64,000 nucleotides of DNA from Pseudomonas sp. TNT3 (lineage in GTDB: Bacteria > Pseudomonadota > Gammaproteobacteria > Pseudomonadales > Pseudomonadaceae), in contig NZ_WFGV02000007.1 of NCBI RefSeq assembly GCF_010095445.2, positions 102,787-166,786 of the forward strand, in the 5' to 3' direction. Position 1 is the first letter of the stretch. Every line of letters begins with the position of its first letter. The position numbers were made by a program, and so were the translations under genes. Positions 14,775 to 23,387 of this stretch are shown here, piece after piece. A model generated the notes under the pieces. The model searched no databases and was not told where the DNA came from. It worked only from the letters and a program-made list of their open reading frames with translations.

Positions 14775-15806
14775 ATGGGAAGACGACCAAGTAAACCAGG
14801 CTCGATAGCCCGGCTGCGAGAACGCAAGAAAGCCAGCGGCCGGGTTTTCTTCTACTACGACACCGGCGGAAAGGACCGCAGAGAGATTCCACTAGGCAGC
14901 GACTATGGCCTGGCGATCATGGAGTACGCAAAGTTTGAGCGTGATCGGACCGCGACCGATCTGGTCTCCAAGGTGATCACCTTCCGCTACGTCGCGGAGA
15001 AGTACATGGTCGACATCGTCCCAACCAAAGGCAAAGCCACCCAACTGGACAACAAGCGGGAAATGAAGAACCTGATTGCGTTCTTCGACGATCCGCCCGC
15101 GCCCCTGGAAACGATCGAACCGCTGCATGTTCGCCAGTACCTTACCTGGCGGAAGGCGGCACCGGTCAGGGCGAATCGTGAAAAGGCATTGCTCAGCGCA
15201 ATTTGGAACTACGCCAGGGACAAGGGCTACACGTCTCTAGCCAACCCCTGCGCCGGTATCAAGGGCAACAAAGAGACCGGGCGGGACACATACGTCGAGG
15301 ATGAGCTCTTTAAGCGCGTGCACGACAAGGCCGATGTCGGACTGCAAGACGCCATGGACTTGGCTTATTTGACCGGTCAACGGGTGACTGACACGCGACT
15401 GATGGACGAAAGGGATGTCCGCGACGGCCAAATCTGGGTGCTTCAGGGAAAAACGAAGGCCAAGCGGCGAATAGAGGTAACTGGTGAGCTGAAGGTTTTG
15501 ATTGATCGAATAATGTCCCGTAAATCAGAACACAAGGTCCGCTCGACGCGGCTGATCGTTACAGAGGATGGCACACCAATGACGGTGGCGATGTTGCGAA
15601 GAAGGTTTGATTTGGCCAGGGAAGCGGCCGGTGTTGCGAAGTCTGCATTTCAGATGCGGGATTTACGCGCCAAGGCAGGTACGGATAAAGCCGAATCGAG
15701 TGGTGACATCATGCAGGCGAGAGATCAACTTGGGCATACGACCGTGGTTATGACGGAGCAATACATCCGGAATCGCCTGGGCAAGAAAGTCACTCCAACC
15801 AAGTGA
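14775..15806 (+). CDS. int: Phage tyrosine integrase
   Basis: A 343-residue site-specific recombinase of the tyrosine (lambda-integrase) family. The N-terminal arm-binding region (MGRRPSKPGSIARLRERKK, FYYDTGGKDRREIPLG) is followed by a core-binding SAM-like domain (about 65-155) and the catalytic domain. Catalytic residues visible are Arg in LTGQRVTD, Arg in MRDLRAKAGTD (the usual His of HxLR is replaced), His in LGHTT and the nucleophile Tyr in TEQYI. The gene points at tRNA-Leu with its stop 83 bases away, the standard arrangement for a phage integrated at a tRNA 3' end. The other attachment site lies outside the window. Confidence 0.95.
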   Translation: MGRRPSKPGSIARLRERKKASGRVFFYYDTGGKDRREIPLGSDYGLAIMEYAKFERDRTATDLVSKVITFRYVAEKYMVDIVPTKGKATQLDNKREMKNLIAFFDDPPAPLETIEPLHVRQYLTWRKAAPVRANREKALLSAIWNYARDKGYTSLANPCAGIKGNKETGRDTYVEDELFKRVHDKADVGLQDAMDLAYLTGQRVTDTRLMDERDVRDGQIWVLQGKTKAKRRIEVTGELKVLIDRIMSRKSEHKVRSTRLIVTEDGTPMTVAMLRRRFDLAREAAGVAKSAFQMRDLRAKAGTDKAESSGDIMQARDQLGHTTVVMTEQYIRNRLGKKVTPTK

Positions 15807-15845
15807 ATTGCGGACCAACTCCAAAATAGCGGACCGGAAACAATC

Positions 15846-15884
15846 AAGGGTTTGCATAAGCTTTCGCCCGCAAACCCTTGTTTT
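15846..15884 (+). terminator. Terminator after integrase
   Basis: AAGGGTTTGC and GCAAACCCTT form a perfect 10-bp stem, followed by GTTTT on the plus strand. It lies between the integrase stop and the tRNA-Leu 3' end. Confidence 0.65.
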
Positions 15885-15888
15885 AAGA

Positions 15889-15975
15889 TGGTGCCCGAAG
15901 CCGGAATCGAACCGGCACGCCCTTACGAGCGGGGGATTTTAAGTCCCATGCGTCTACCAGTTTCGCCATTCGGGC
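15889..15975 (-). tRNA. tRNA-Leu (anticodon TAA)
   Basis: An 87-base type II tRNA with encoded CCA. The acceptor arm starts GCCCGAA, the anticodon loop reads ACTTAAAAT with anticodon TAA, there is a long variable arm, and the T-arm is GGTTCGATTCC. Its 3' end faces the integrase, so it is the likely attachment site of the prophage; the gene copy here is complete. Confidence 0.96.
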
Positions 15976-16124
15976 GGTAGCGCGGTGAAGCTGTCTGGAG
16001 GCGGGTCAACGACCCTTACACCACTCAGACGCTTGTGCAGCAGAGGTGGAAATATATACATCCCGCCCCGGTGAAGCAAGTTCGCATCTGGCATTTTCAA
16101 GACTAAATCTTGCCAGGCAGTGCA

Positions 16125-16162
16125 AATAAAAAAGCTCCGTAAATCATCGATCTACGGAGCTT
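16125..16162 (-). terminator. Terminator of the tRNA-Cys transcript
   Basis: A 10-bp stem AAGCTCCGTA/TACGGAGCTT is followed on the minus strand by a T-rich run. It lies nine bases downstream of tRNA-Cys and so separates it from tRNA-Leu. Confidence 0.8.
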
Positions 16163-16170
16163 GTTTAAAG

Positions 16171-16244
16171 TGGAGGCCGAGGTCGGAATCGAACCGGCGT
16201 AGGTGGATTTGCAATCCACTGCATAACCATTTTGCTACTCGGCC
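16171..16244 (-). tRNA. tRNA-Cys (anticodon GCA)
   Basis: A 74-base tRNA with encoded CCA. The acceptor is GGCCGAG, the anticodon stem-loop GTGGATTGCAAATCCAC with GCA, and the T-arm GGTTCGATTCC. It is on the same strand as tRNA-Leu. Confidence 0.96.
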
Positions 16245-16403
16245 TCAAACGTTTGATGTCATGTAGCACAACACCCTACGCATACAAACTTGGATTTAGA
16301 TACAAGATCTAAGCCCTTGAAAACATTGAGCTTTTTAAGCGGTCAGTGCTTTCGATGGCGTGAATTATGGACTGATTTACGGAGGCTGGCAACCCCTTGA
16401 TTT

Positions 16404-16450
16404 CAAAAAAAATTATCCAGCCCGGCATTTATTCTGCCGGGCCTTTTTTG
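16404..16450. terminator. Bidirectional terminator after nirD
   Basis: GCCCGGCA and TGCCGGGC pair around a short AT loop. A T-run follows on the plus strand, and a run of A on the left gives a T-run on the minus strand. It ends the nirBD transcript. Confidence 0.8.
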
Positions 16451-16455
16451 CCTTA

Positions 16456-16851
16456 TTAACCACGACCCCGGCAGCCGATTTCCACATCTCCCCTGCTCAA
16501 CCGCACCGGCCAGACACGCAGGCGCTGTTGCGGATACTCCAGGCAGGTGCCGTCCTCAAGACGGAAGTGCTGCTTGTAAATAGGCGACGCCACCACCAGT
16601 TCACCCTTGATATCGGCGATCAAACCGCGACCAATGACATTGGCCCCGGATTTCGGGTCGTGGTTGTCGATAGCGTAGAGGATCTTGCCTTGCGCGTCTG
16701 GCAGGTAAAACAGCGCGACTTGTGCGCCGTCGAGCCACACCACGACCCCGGAGTTGATGACCAGATCCTGCTCGCTGCACACCGATTGCCAGACCGCGTC
16801 CGGTTCAGACGCCAGGTTGTCATGGGTGCGCAGGGTATTTAATGGGTTCAT
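16456..16851 (-). CDS. nirD: Nitrite reductase small subunit NirD
   Basis: A 131-residue Rieske-like small subunit of the assimilatory NAD(P)H nitrite reductase. It has the NirD features WQSVCSEQDL near the start, VALFYLPDAQGKILYAIDNHDPKSGANVIGRGL, then SPIYKQHFRLEDGTCLEYP. As in other NirD proteins the Rieske Cys-His iron ligands are not conserved, so it probably has a structural role with NirB. It starts one base from the nirB stop and is followed by a terminator. The operon ends here; no nitrate reductase gene (nasA) is in the window. Confidence 0.94.
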   Translation of the reverse strand: MNPLNTLRTHDNLASEPDAVWQSVCSEQDLVINSGVVVWLDGAQVALFYLPDAQGKILYAIDNHDPKSGANVIGRGLIADIKGELVVASPIYKQHFRLEDGTCLEYPQQRLRVWPVRLSRGDVEIGCRGRG

Positions 16852-19412
16852 CAGACAATCTCCTCGCGGACTGGAATAAGGTTGAGTTCGCTGGCCGTGA
16901 TTGGCCGCCGCTGCCCTCGTTCCTCGACAAAGTGGATGTCCGGGTCCGGACGCTTATCGTTAACGAAGGTGCGGAAGCGCTTGAGTTTTTCCGGGCTTTT
17001 CAGCGCGTTGGCCCATTCGCATTCATAGCGACTGACCACCAGTTGCATTTGCGATTCGAGTTCATCGCCGAGCCCCAGGCTGTCGTTGATGATCACTTCC
17101 TTCAAGTAATCCAGGCCGCCCTCCAGGCTTTCACGCCAGACCGATGTGCGCTGCAGTTTGTCGGCCGTGCGGATGTAGAACATCAGGAAGCGGTCGACGT
17201 AGCGGATCAGGGTCGCATCGTCGAGGTCGGTGGCAAACAGCTCGGCGTGGCGCGGGCGCATGCCGCCGTTGCCGCATACGTAGAGGTTCCAGCCCTTCTC
17301 GGTAGCGATCACGCCAACGTCTTTACTCTGCGCCTCGGCACATTCGCGGGTGCAGCCGGACACGGCGAACTTGAGCTTGTGCGGCGAGCGCAATCCCTTG
17401 TAACGATCCTCAATCAACAGCGCCATTTTCACACTGTCCTGAACGCCGTAACGGCACCAGGTGCTGCCAACGCATGATTTGACCGTCCGCGTCGATTTAC
17501 CGTACGCGTGACCGGTTTCGAAGCCCGCCTCAATCAACTCCGCCCAGATGTCTGGCAGTTGATGCAGTTGCGCGCCGAACAGGTCAATTCGCTGGCCACC
17601 GGTGATTTTGGTGTAGAGCTCGTATTTTTTCGCGACCACCCCAATCGCGATCAGCTTGTCGGCTGTGATTTCACCCCCGGCAATTCGCGGCACGACTGAA
17701 TAGGTGCCATTTTTCTGCATGTTGGCCATGAAGGTGTCGTTGGTATCCTGAAGTGGCACCAGCGATGGGTCCATGATGGGCTGGTTCCAGCACGAGGCGA
17801 GAATCGAGCCCACCGCCGGTTTGCAGACATCACAGCCGGTGTGACCGCTGCCGTGTCTGGCCAGCAGTTCTTCGAAGGTGATCACCCCTTCCACCCGCAC
17901 CAGCGCATAGAGTTCCTGGCGGGTGTAGGCAAAATGTTCGCACAGACTTTTGTCGACACTGACGCCACGCGCGGTCAACTCGTGCTCGAAGACTTGCTTG
18001 AGCAACCCGGCACAGCCCCCGCAGCCCGTACAGGCCTTGGTTTGCGACTTGAGTTGAGCCAGATCGGTGCAGCCGCTATCGATGGCTGAGCAGATCGAGC
18101 CTTTGGTGACGTTGTGACACGAACACACCGTGGCCGATTGGGGCAATGCGCCCGGTCCAAGCGTTGGCGCGCCTGCGGACGATGGCAGAATCAGGCTGGC
18201 CGGCTCCTTTGGCAGTGCAATCGCGTTCTGCATGTATTGCAGCAGCGTGTCGTAATAGCTGTTATCACCGACCAATACGGCGCCAAGTACCTGTTTACCC
18301 GTGACATCCACCACCAGGCGTCGATAGCTGGCGGTGCTCTCGTCGATAAATTGAAAGCTGCGCGCGCCCGGAGTAATGCCGTGAGCATCGCCAATGGAGC
18401 CCACGTCGACGCCCAATAGCTTGAGCTTGGTCGACATGTCGGCGCCCATAAACGGCTCGGCGACCTGCTTGCAAAGCCTGGCCGCCACACTGCGCGCCAT
18501 TTGATACCCCGGCGCCACCAGGCCGAACAGGCTGCCGTTCCATGAGGCACATTCGCCAATGGCGTAAATGTCTGGATCGCTGCTGAGGCACGCGTCGTCG
18601 ATGACCACCCCGCCGCGTGGCCCGATAGCCAGCGCGCATTGACGAGCCAGTGCGTCTTGCGCACGAATGCCGGCGGAGAACACGATCAGGTCGGTTTCGA
18701 GGAATTCATCATTGGCGAAATTCATCCGGTACCGGTAATGCTCGCCGGCGCTGATCGATTGTGTCGCGCGCGACAGGTGCACACCGACGCCCAGCTTTTC
18801 GATTTGCGCCTTGAGCGCCAGGCCGCCGTGTTCGTCCAGTTGCACAGGCATCAAGCGCGGAGCGAATTCGACGACATGGGCTTCCAGGCCCAGACTCTTC
18901 AGTGCATTGGCTGCCTCAAGCCCGAGAAGTCCTCCTCCCACGACCACACCACGTCGCGCGTTGGCAGCGGCGGCTCGAATAGCGTCCAGGTCTTCAAGCG
19001 TGCGGTACACCAAGCGCGAGTCGTCCTGCGCGCCTTCGATAGATGGCACAAACGGGTACGAACCCGTTGCCAGGATCAGTTTGTCGTAAGTAACCGAGCC
19101 TTGGGCGGTAATCACCTCGTGGCGGGCGCGGTCTATCTCAAGAACCGGCACGCCCAGATGCAACGTAATACCCGGAGTCTGGTATAGCGCGGCATCGCTG
19201 AGGGCCAGCGACTCAGCGTCCCGCCCGGTGAAATACTCGGAAAGATGCACGCGATCATAGGCGCGCACGGGCTCCTCGCTGAAGACATGCACCCGGTAGT
19301 GATTAAGGGCACCGCGCTCAATCAACTGTTCGACACAGTGATGTCCGACCATGCCATTACCGATCACGATCAGCGTCTGCAACTTGTTCAGCGTGGCAAC
19401 AATGGAGTTCAT
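16851..19412 (-). CDS. nirB: Nitrite reductase [NAD(P)H] large subunit NirB
   Basis: An 853-residue cytoplasmic enzyme that reduces nitrite to ammonia. The N-terminal FAD/NAD(P)H oxidoreductase has GNGMVGHHCVEQL and GGGLLGLEAANAL Rossmann motifs. The BFD-like [2Fe-2S] domain has CSCHNVTKGSIC...CTGCGGC near residues 420-455. The siroheme/[4Fe-4S] domain has CVGSTWCRYG and SGCTRECAEAQ. I start at MNSIVATLNK (19412) because nine extra upstream codons do not fit family starts. A T-run terminator sits 40 bases upstream in its leader and a sigma-54-type promoter lies about 220 bases upstream, pointing to nitrogen-regulated expression with leader antitermination. Confidence 0.95.
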   Translation of the reverse strand: MNSIVATLNKLQTLIVIGNGMVGHHCVEQLIERGALNHYRVHVFSEEPVRAYDRVHLSEYFTGRDAESLALSDAALYQTPGITLHLGVPVLEIDRARHEVITAQGSVTYDKLILATGSYPFVPSIEGAQDDSRLVYRTLEDLDAIRAAAANARRGVVVGGGLLGLEAANALKSLGLEAHVVEFAPRLMPVQLDEHGGLALKAQIEKLGVGVHLSRATQSISAGEHYRYRMNFANDEFLETDLIVFSAGIRAQDALARQCALAIGPRGGVVIDDACLSSDPDIYAIGECASWNGSLFGLVAPGYQMARSVAARLCKQVAEPFMGADMSTKLKLLGVDVGSIGDAHGITPGARSFQFIDESTASYRRLVVDVTGKQVLGAVLVGDNSYYDTLLQYMQNAIALPKEPASLILPSSAGAPTLGPGALPQSATVCSCHNVTKGSICSAIDSGCTDLAQLKSQTKACTGCGGCAGLLKQVFEHELTARGVSVDKSLCEHFAYTRQELYALVRVEGVITFEELLARHGSGHTGCDVCKPAVGSILASCWNQPIMDPSLVPLQDTNDTFMANMQKNGTYSVVPRIAGGEITADKLIAIGVVAKKYELYTKITGGQRIDLFGAQLHQLPDIWAELIEAGFETGHAYGKSTRTVKSCVGSTWCRYGVQDSVKMALLIEDRYKGLRSPHKLKFAVSGCTRECAEAQSKDVGVIATEKGWNLYVCGNGGMRPRHAELFATDLDDATLIRYVDRFLMFYIRTADKLQRTSVWRESLEGGLDYLKEVIINDSLGLGDELESQMQLVVSRYECEWANALKSPEKLKRFRTFVNDKRPDPDIHFVEERGQRRPITASELNLIPVREEIV

Positions 19413-19450
19413 AAATAGCACCCGGCCAAAGCCCGTCACGGAAAAAAAGC

Positions 19451-19487
19451 AAAAAAAAACGCCTGAAACCTTTCGGTTCCAGGCGTC
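19451..19487 (-). promoter_or_regulatory. Terminator hairpin in the nirB leader (candidate antitermination site)
   Basis: On the minus strand ACGCCTGGAACC and GGTTTCAGGCGT pair around GAAA and are followed by nine T. It lies between the promoter and the nirB start, so it must be overcome for expression. In other gammaproteobacteria nitrate-assimilation leaders contain such terminators controlled by ANTAR-domain proteins (NasR, NasT). No regulator gene is in this window. Confidence 0.7.
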
Positions 19488-19630
19488 TTTGCCTGTTCGA
19501 TTGCGGCGTTAAAACCGGACGTCTCTGCCCGATCCACCGCTGCTGCCCACGACCTGTGCGGCCAATCGGTCGTCGTTGACCGTGAGGGCTGCCCATTCGA
19601 ATGTTCTCGCGATGGGCCTGTTCAACGTAA

Positions 19631-19646
19631 TGCAGCGTTTGTGCCA
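19631..19646 (-). promoter_or_regulatory. Sigma-54 (-24/-12) promoter of nirBD
   Basis: On the minus strand TGGCACAAACGCTGCA gives GG and GC with the required ten-base spacing and a consensus TGGCAC element. The predicted transcript starts about 12 bases downstream and has a leader of about 200 bases. It fits NtrC-controlled nitrite assimilation. Confidence 0.65.
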
Positions 19647-19764
19647 GATCGTTACTACGCCCCTATGCGCGGGCCTAAGCTCGGACAGATGCACTCAGGA
19701 AGCCCCGTCCACTGCCATGCCATAGTGCAGCGAACGCCCCGCGGCCTTATAAAAGTGCACGTCC

Positions 19765-20934
19765 TTACAGGTATTTGAGCCAGGCGATATCCCGTCGTCG
19801 TGCTTTCAGTTCAGCGAACCAATTGACCGGCCGATACAGCGCAATGGCCATGACAGCGGCGGCCAGCCAGACAGACGCTACCGAGTCAAAACCGAACCAT
19901 GCCCCCTGGTTCAATCCAAACAACGCGACCGCCATGATGTACAGCACCTTCAGGGCGTATAGATGCAATAAGTAAAAGAACATCGGAGCCGATCCAAATA
20001 CCGTCAGAGGACGCAGCCAGCGGCTTTTCTGCACGCGCTCGAAACCCAGCAACAACAGCAATCCCACACTCAAGGTGAGCGTCACAAACAGCAAAGACGG
20101 CGGATACTTGGTGATATTGAAAAAGCTCATCAGTGTCTGCACGCCCGTCTCTCCCGCAGACCAGGGCTTCTCGCCGTAGCCATTGAGCTGGCGCAACGCG
20201 ATAAAAACGCAAAGCCCGATGACGCCGCATAGCATTAATTGCCGTTGTCGCTTGCTAGCATCCATTGCTCGGCTGAACCACGGCCCGATGGCGTAGCCAA
20301 GACCGATGACACCTATCCACGGCAGCACCGGGTACGAAGTCCGCAGACGCAAACCTTCACTCAGCTCGATCCAGCCCCGGTCATGAAGAATGGCCCACGG
20401 GATGTGCATCACCGAATCCACCGGAAAATGAAGCGCGTCCAATGCGTTGTGACCGGCGATGATCGCCAGGCTCAGCAACAGCAATAACGCTCGAGGCAGC
20501 CAGACCATCACCGAGAGCGCAATCATGCTTAAACCGATGGCCCAGATCACCTGCAGGTAAATCACCGTGGGTGGAAACTGAAAGGTCCAGGCAAAGTTAA
20601 CCAAGGTGAACTCAAGCACCACCAGAAACAGCCCGCGCTTGAACAGGAAGCTGCACACATCAGCCTTGCCCGCGTATTTCTCGCCGTACAACCAGGCTGA
20701 TAAACCGGTGAGCAGTACAAATACGGGTGCGCACAGATGTGCGAGTGTGCGGCTGAGGAACAGTGCAGGCTCGGTCGTCGTAATGTCCATGGGGTCGGAC
20801 ACCTGCCGATGCAGGAAAAAGGTTTCGCGGACATGGTCAAGCAGCATGAGCACAATCACCATGCCTCTTAACGCATCGATGGACATAAGCCGGCTGTTCG
20901 CCTGGCCGGTGGGAAGAGTCGCCGTATTCGTCAT
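19765..20934 (-). CDS. Heparan-alpha-glucosaminide N-acetyltransferase-like membrane protein (DUF1624)
   Basis: A 389-residue polytopic membrane protein with about ten transmembrane helices. The N-terminal motif RLMSIDALRGMVIVLMLLDHVRETFF is characteristic of the DUF1624/HGSNAT catalytic family and of related acyltransferases. The conserved His in LLDHVRE is the proposed acetyl-carrying residue in the human enzyme. Substrate in bacteria is unknown; cell-surface glycan or lipid acetylation is an inference. It stands alone between nirBD and the HAD/Fic pair, transcribed on the minus strand. Confidence 0.85.
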   Translation of the reverse strand: MTNTATLPTGQANSRLMSIDALRGMVIVLMLLDHVRETFFLHRQVSDPMDITTTEPALFLSRTLAHLCAPVFVLLTGLSAWLYGEKYAGKADVCSFLFKRGLFLVVLEFTLVNFAWTFQFPPTVIYLQVIWAIGLSMIALSVMVWLPRALLLLLSLAIIAGHNALDALHFPVDSVMHIPWAILHDRGWIELSEGLRLRTSYPVLPWIGVIGLGYAIGPWFSRAMDASKRQRQLMLCGVIGLCVFIALRQLNGYGEKPWSAGETGVQTLMSFFNITKYPPSLLFVTLTLSVGLLLLLGFERVQKSRWLRPLTVFGSAPMFFYLLHLYALKVLYIMAVALFGLNQGAWFGFDSVASVWLAAAVMAIALYRPVNWFAELKARRRDIAWLKYL

Positions 20935-21073
20935 GGAGATTTCGCGATACCAAGGGTTGATAAATGTGTGCCTCAGGTAAATCGCCGCAAAGCTTACATT
21001 GTTACCCTATAACATCACTAGCTGAAATTGAGCGCATGCCCTTTGAATGAAATCCAGGCGCAAAGCGCACAAG

Positions 21074-21102
21074 CAAAAACGCCACTCTAAACAAGTGGCG
21101 TA
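21074..21102 (-). terminator. Terminator downstream of the Fic-HAD operon
   Basis: On the minus strand ACGCCACT and AGTGGCGT pair around TGTTTAG and are followed by TTTTT. It is about 80 bases beyond the HAD gene stop. Confidence 0.8.
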
Positions 21103-21181
21103 TTTGCTGATTGGGAGCATGAGACTCACATCTGGCTGCGGTCCCGGGGGTCTCATCCGAACAGTATTTGAGGTAAAGAAC

Positions 21182-21799
21182 TCAAGAGGAAAAAGCCTCT
21201 GAACGCGCCGGCTGCTTGTACCGTTGTGGTTGCTGCCAGGCGAGTTGCGCCTGGACGTGTGCGACAGCATCCAGGACTTTTTGTGCCCAGTTCTCATCCT
21301 GAGGATCCACCACAACCACGCGAAAGCCATGGTCATGCCCCTCACTGCGCACGCCCTCGGAGTCATCAACATGCAGGTCGATATCGAATGCGGGAGGATA
21401 TTTCGAGGGAGTGTTCGCTAGCCCATGTGCTGTCAGGGCACGATTATGCAGCACGCTGTTGACCACACCGTCGACACGGATGCCATACAGCATGAGCCAA
21501 CGCTGAATGTAGGAAGGCGTTCGACCGGACGAGGTGTAGACCCAGATACTGCAACCCTGACGGCGCAGCTCACGCGTAAGGGAGCGTGTTCCCATGCGCA
21601 ACGGCTCGCCCAGCCAACGGTGAATGCAGGCCGGCAGCCGGCTGTGCTCGACGGCGCTGTGGTCGAGCTGACAAGCCAATGTGTCATCGATATCGAACGA
21701 AATACGGATACGCGGACGCTGGACCGAGATCAATGGGATGGCTTGCCACACTCGGCCGATAGCGTTCCGGCATTTTGACAGCGCTGGAGACTCGCTCAT
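21182..21799 (-). CDS. HAD-superfamily phosphatase-like protein
   Basis: A 205-residue protein with HAD motif I as ISFDIDDTLACQ (nucleophile and acid/base Asp) at about residue 36, motif II in IWVYTSSGRTPSYIQ and an acidic motif IV region (FDIDLHVDDSEGV). It probably hydrolyses a phosphate ester; the substrate is not predictable. Its ATG overlaps the TGA of the preceding Fic-like gene (TGATG), so the two are translationally coupled and likely act together. The C-terminal 25 residues are polar and variable. Confidence 0.82.
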   Translation of the reverse strand: MSESPALSKCRNAIGRVWQAIPLISVQRPRIRISFDIDDTLACQLDHSAVEHSRLPACIHRWLGEPLRMGTRSLTRELRRQGCSIWVYTSSGRTPSYIQRWLMLYGIRVDGVVNSVLHNRALTAHGLANTPSKYPPAFDIDLHVDDSEGVRSEGHDHGFRVVVVDPQDENWAQKVLDAVAHVQAQLAWQQPQRYKQPARSEAFSS

Positions 21800-22497
21800 C
21801 AACGGCCTCCCTGAACAATGGCTAGCGGCGTTTCGTCCAGGAAAAACTTCTTCGGATCAGGCGCCTGTTCTTCCAGGAAGGCTGCATATTTTTTCTTGAT
21901 CTTGGGTAATTCGTACAGTGCCTTGACGCCGTGCTTGGCGGAGTTGCGTATCACCGATGACGGGTTGAAGTAGCCCTCGGCGTTCTCCAGCGTCAGCACG
22001 AACGGCGGCAAGCCTGCACGCATGAGCAAATAACTGACGATAAGCGACCCGGTGCGGTTGTTACCTTCAATGAACAACTGCGGCTTGCTGAGGATGCGCA
22101 CATACACGCCCGCCGCGCGCTTCCACACGGACTCGCTGTGATAGGCGCAATACCAGTTGTACAGATCCTTTATTCCCCCCTCCACATTGTTGAAGAAGTG
22201 CTCTTCCGTAGCCGCGAGGTGTTGGGCGTACTCAAGCCGGCGCGCCGGGTCTCGGCCGCACAGCACGGTGGCATTGATCTCCAGCATCAGGTTCAGTTGC
22301 TGGAGATCAAACAGGTCGACGCCACGTGCGACATAGTCATCAATCAGCGCATAGCCTTCGACAACGTTCTGCAACACTTCGTCGGTCAAGGGATCACGCG
22401 GCTCGGTAAAGTGCCGGCTGAGCTCGGCAAAACGGCCCTGCACTTTGCGCAGTGCTCGTTCTATCGCGGGTAAATCAAGACGACGCGTTGCAGACAT
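21799..22497 (-). CDS. Fic-like protein with degenerate active-site motif
   Basis: A 232-residue protein whose second half carries SKPQLFIEGNNRTGSLIVSYLL (about residues 138-158), clearly aligned with the Fic core HPFxxGNGRTGR. The catalytic His is Gln140 and the Gly of GNG is Asn. Fic enzymes transfer AMP or other phosphates from nucleotides to protein hydroxyls, and loss of the His usually abolishes AMPylation. The N-terminal half is helical. It is the first gene of a two-gene operon with a HAD phosphatase. Either it is an inactive or regulatory Fic fold, or it uses a different chemistry. Confidence 0.68.
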   Translation of the reverse strand: MSATRRLDLPAIERALRKVQGRFAELSRHFTEPRDPLTDEVLQNVVEGYALIDDYVARGVDLFDLQQLNLMLEINATVLCGRDPARRLEYAQHLAATEEHFFNNVEGGIKDLYNWYCAYHSESVWKRAAGVYVRILSKPQLFIEGNNRTGSLIVSYLLMRAGLPPFVLTLENAEGYFNPSSVIRNSAKHGVKALYELPKIKKKYAAFLEEQAPDPKKFFLDETPLAIVQGGR

Positions 22498-22549
22498 TGG
22501 CGATCCTGCGAATCCGTAAAATAAGAAACTAAAACGAGACGTGTGCCGC

Positions 22550-23368
22550 TTAGCTGAATTTGCCGCTGATGTAATCCTCGGTCATTTGCTCACGCGGGCT
22601 GCCGAAGATCTGGGCGGTCGGGCCCATCTCTACCAGGTAGCCGGTGCGCGTGCCCTGGGAAATATCCACCGAGAAAAAGGCTGTCGTATCGGCCACGCGG
22701 ATGGCCTGCTGCATGTTGTGAGTCACCAGAGCGATGGTGTAGTCCTTCTTCAACTCGACCATCAGCTCTTCAACCCGGCGAGTGGCGATCGGGTCAAGCG
22801 CTGAACACGGCTCATCCAGCAACAGCACTTCCGGTTCAGTGGCAATGGCGCGGGCGATGCACAGCCGTTGCTGCTGACCGCCGGAGAGCGACAGCCCGCT
22901 GACCTTGAGCTTGTCCTTGACCTCATCCCATAACGCGGCGCCCTGCAAGGCGTGCTTGACGCGGTCGCCCAGGTCTCCTTTATAGCGATTGAGGCGCAGG
23001 CCGAAGGCAACGTTGTCGAAGATGCTCATCGAGAACGGATTCGGCTGCTGGAACACCATGCCGATGTAGCGGCGTACCACCACGGGATCAACGCCCTTGC
23101 CGTACACGTCCTGCCCCAGAAAATGTACATGGCCTTCGAAACGGAACCCTTTGACCAGGTCATTCATTCGGTTAAGGCTGCGCAGCACGGTACTTTTACC
23201 GCAGCCCGACGGACCGATGAACCCGGTGATCTTGTTTTTTTCAATCGGCACATGGCTGTCGCGTACCGCCATGAAGTTGCCGTAGAAAATCTTGTCGAGC
23301 TTGCAGTCCATGACCACAGGTGTCTTGGTAACAAACGGAGCGGCTATTTGCGCAGTTGATACGTTCAA
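22550..23368 (-). CDS. pstB: Phosphate ABC transporter ATPase PstB
   Basis: A 272-residue ABC ATPase that drives high-affinity phosphate import. It has Walker [10 protein letters not shown] (about 52-60), the Q-loop FQQPNPF typical of PstB, the signature LSGGQQQR, Walker [13 protein letters not shown] and an H-loop in VTHNMQQA. It is the last gene of pstSCAB. Unlike the main Pseudomonas pst operon it is not followed by phoU; the next gene is the Fic-like one. This suggests the second, accessory pst copy found in some fluorescent pseudomonads. Confidence 0.95.
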   Translation of the reverse strand: MNVSTAQIAAPFVTKTPVVMDCKLDKIFYGNFMAVRDSHVPIEKNKITGFIGPSGCGKSTVLRSLNRMNDLVKGFRFEGHVHFLGQDVYGKGVDPVVVRRYIGMVFQQPNPFSMSIFDNVAFGLRLNRYKGDLGDRVKHALQGAALWDEVKDKLKVSGLSLSGGQQQRLCIARAIATEPEVLLLDEPCSALDPIATRRVEELMVELKKDYTIALVTHNMQQAIRVADTTAFFSVDISQGTRTGYLVEMGPTAQIFGSPREQMTEDYISGKFS

Positions 23369-23387
23369 AATTCAGGTGCTCCCGTTC

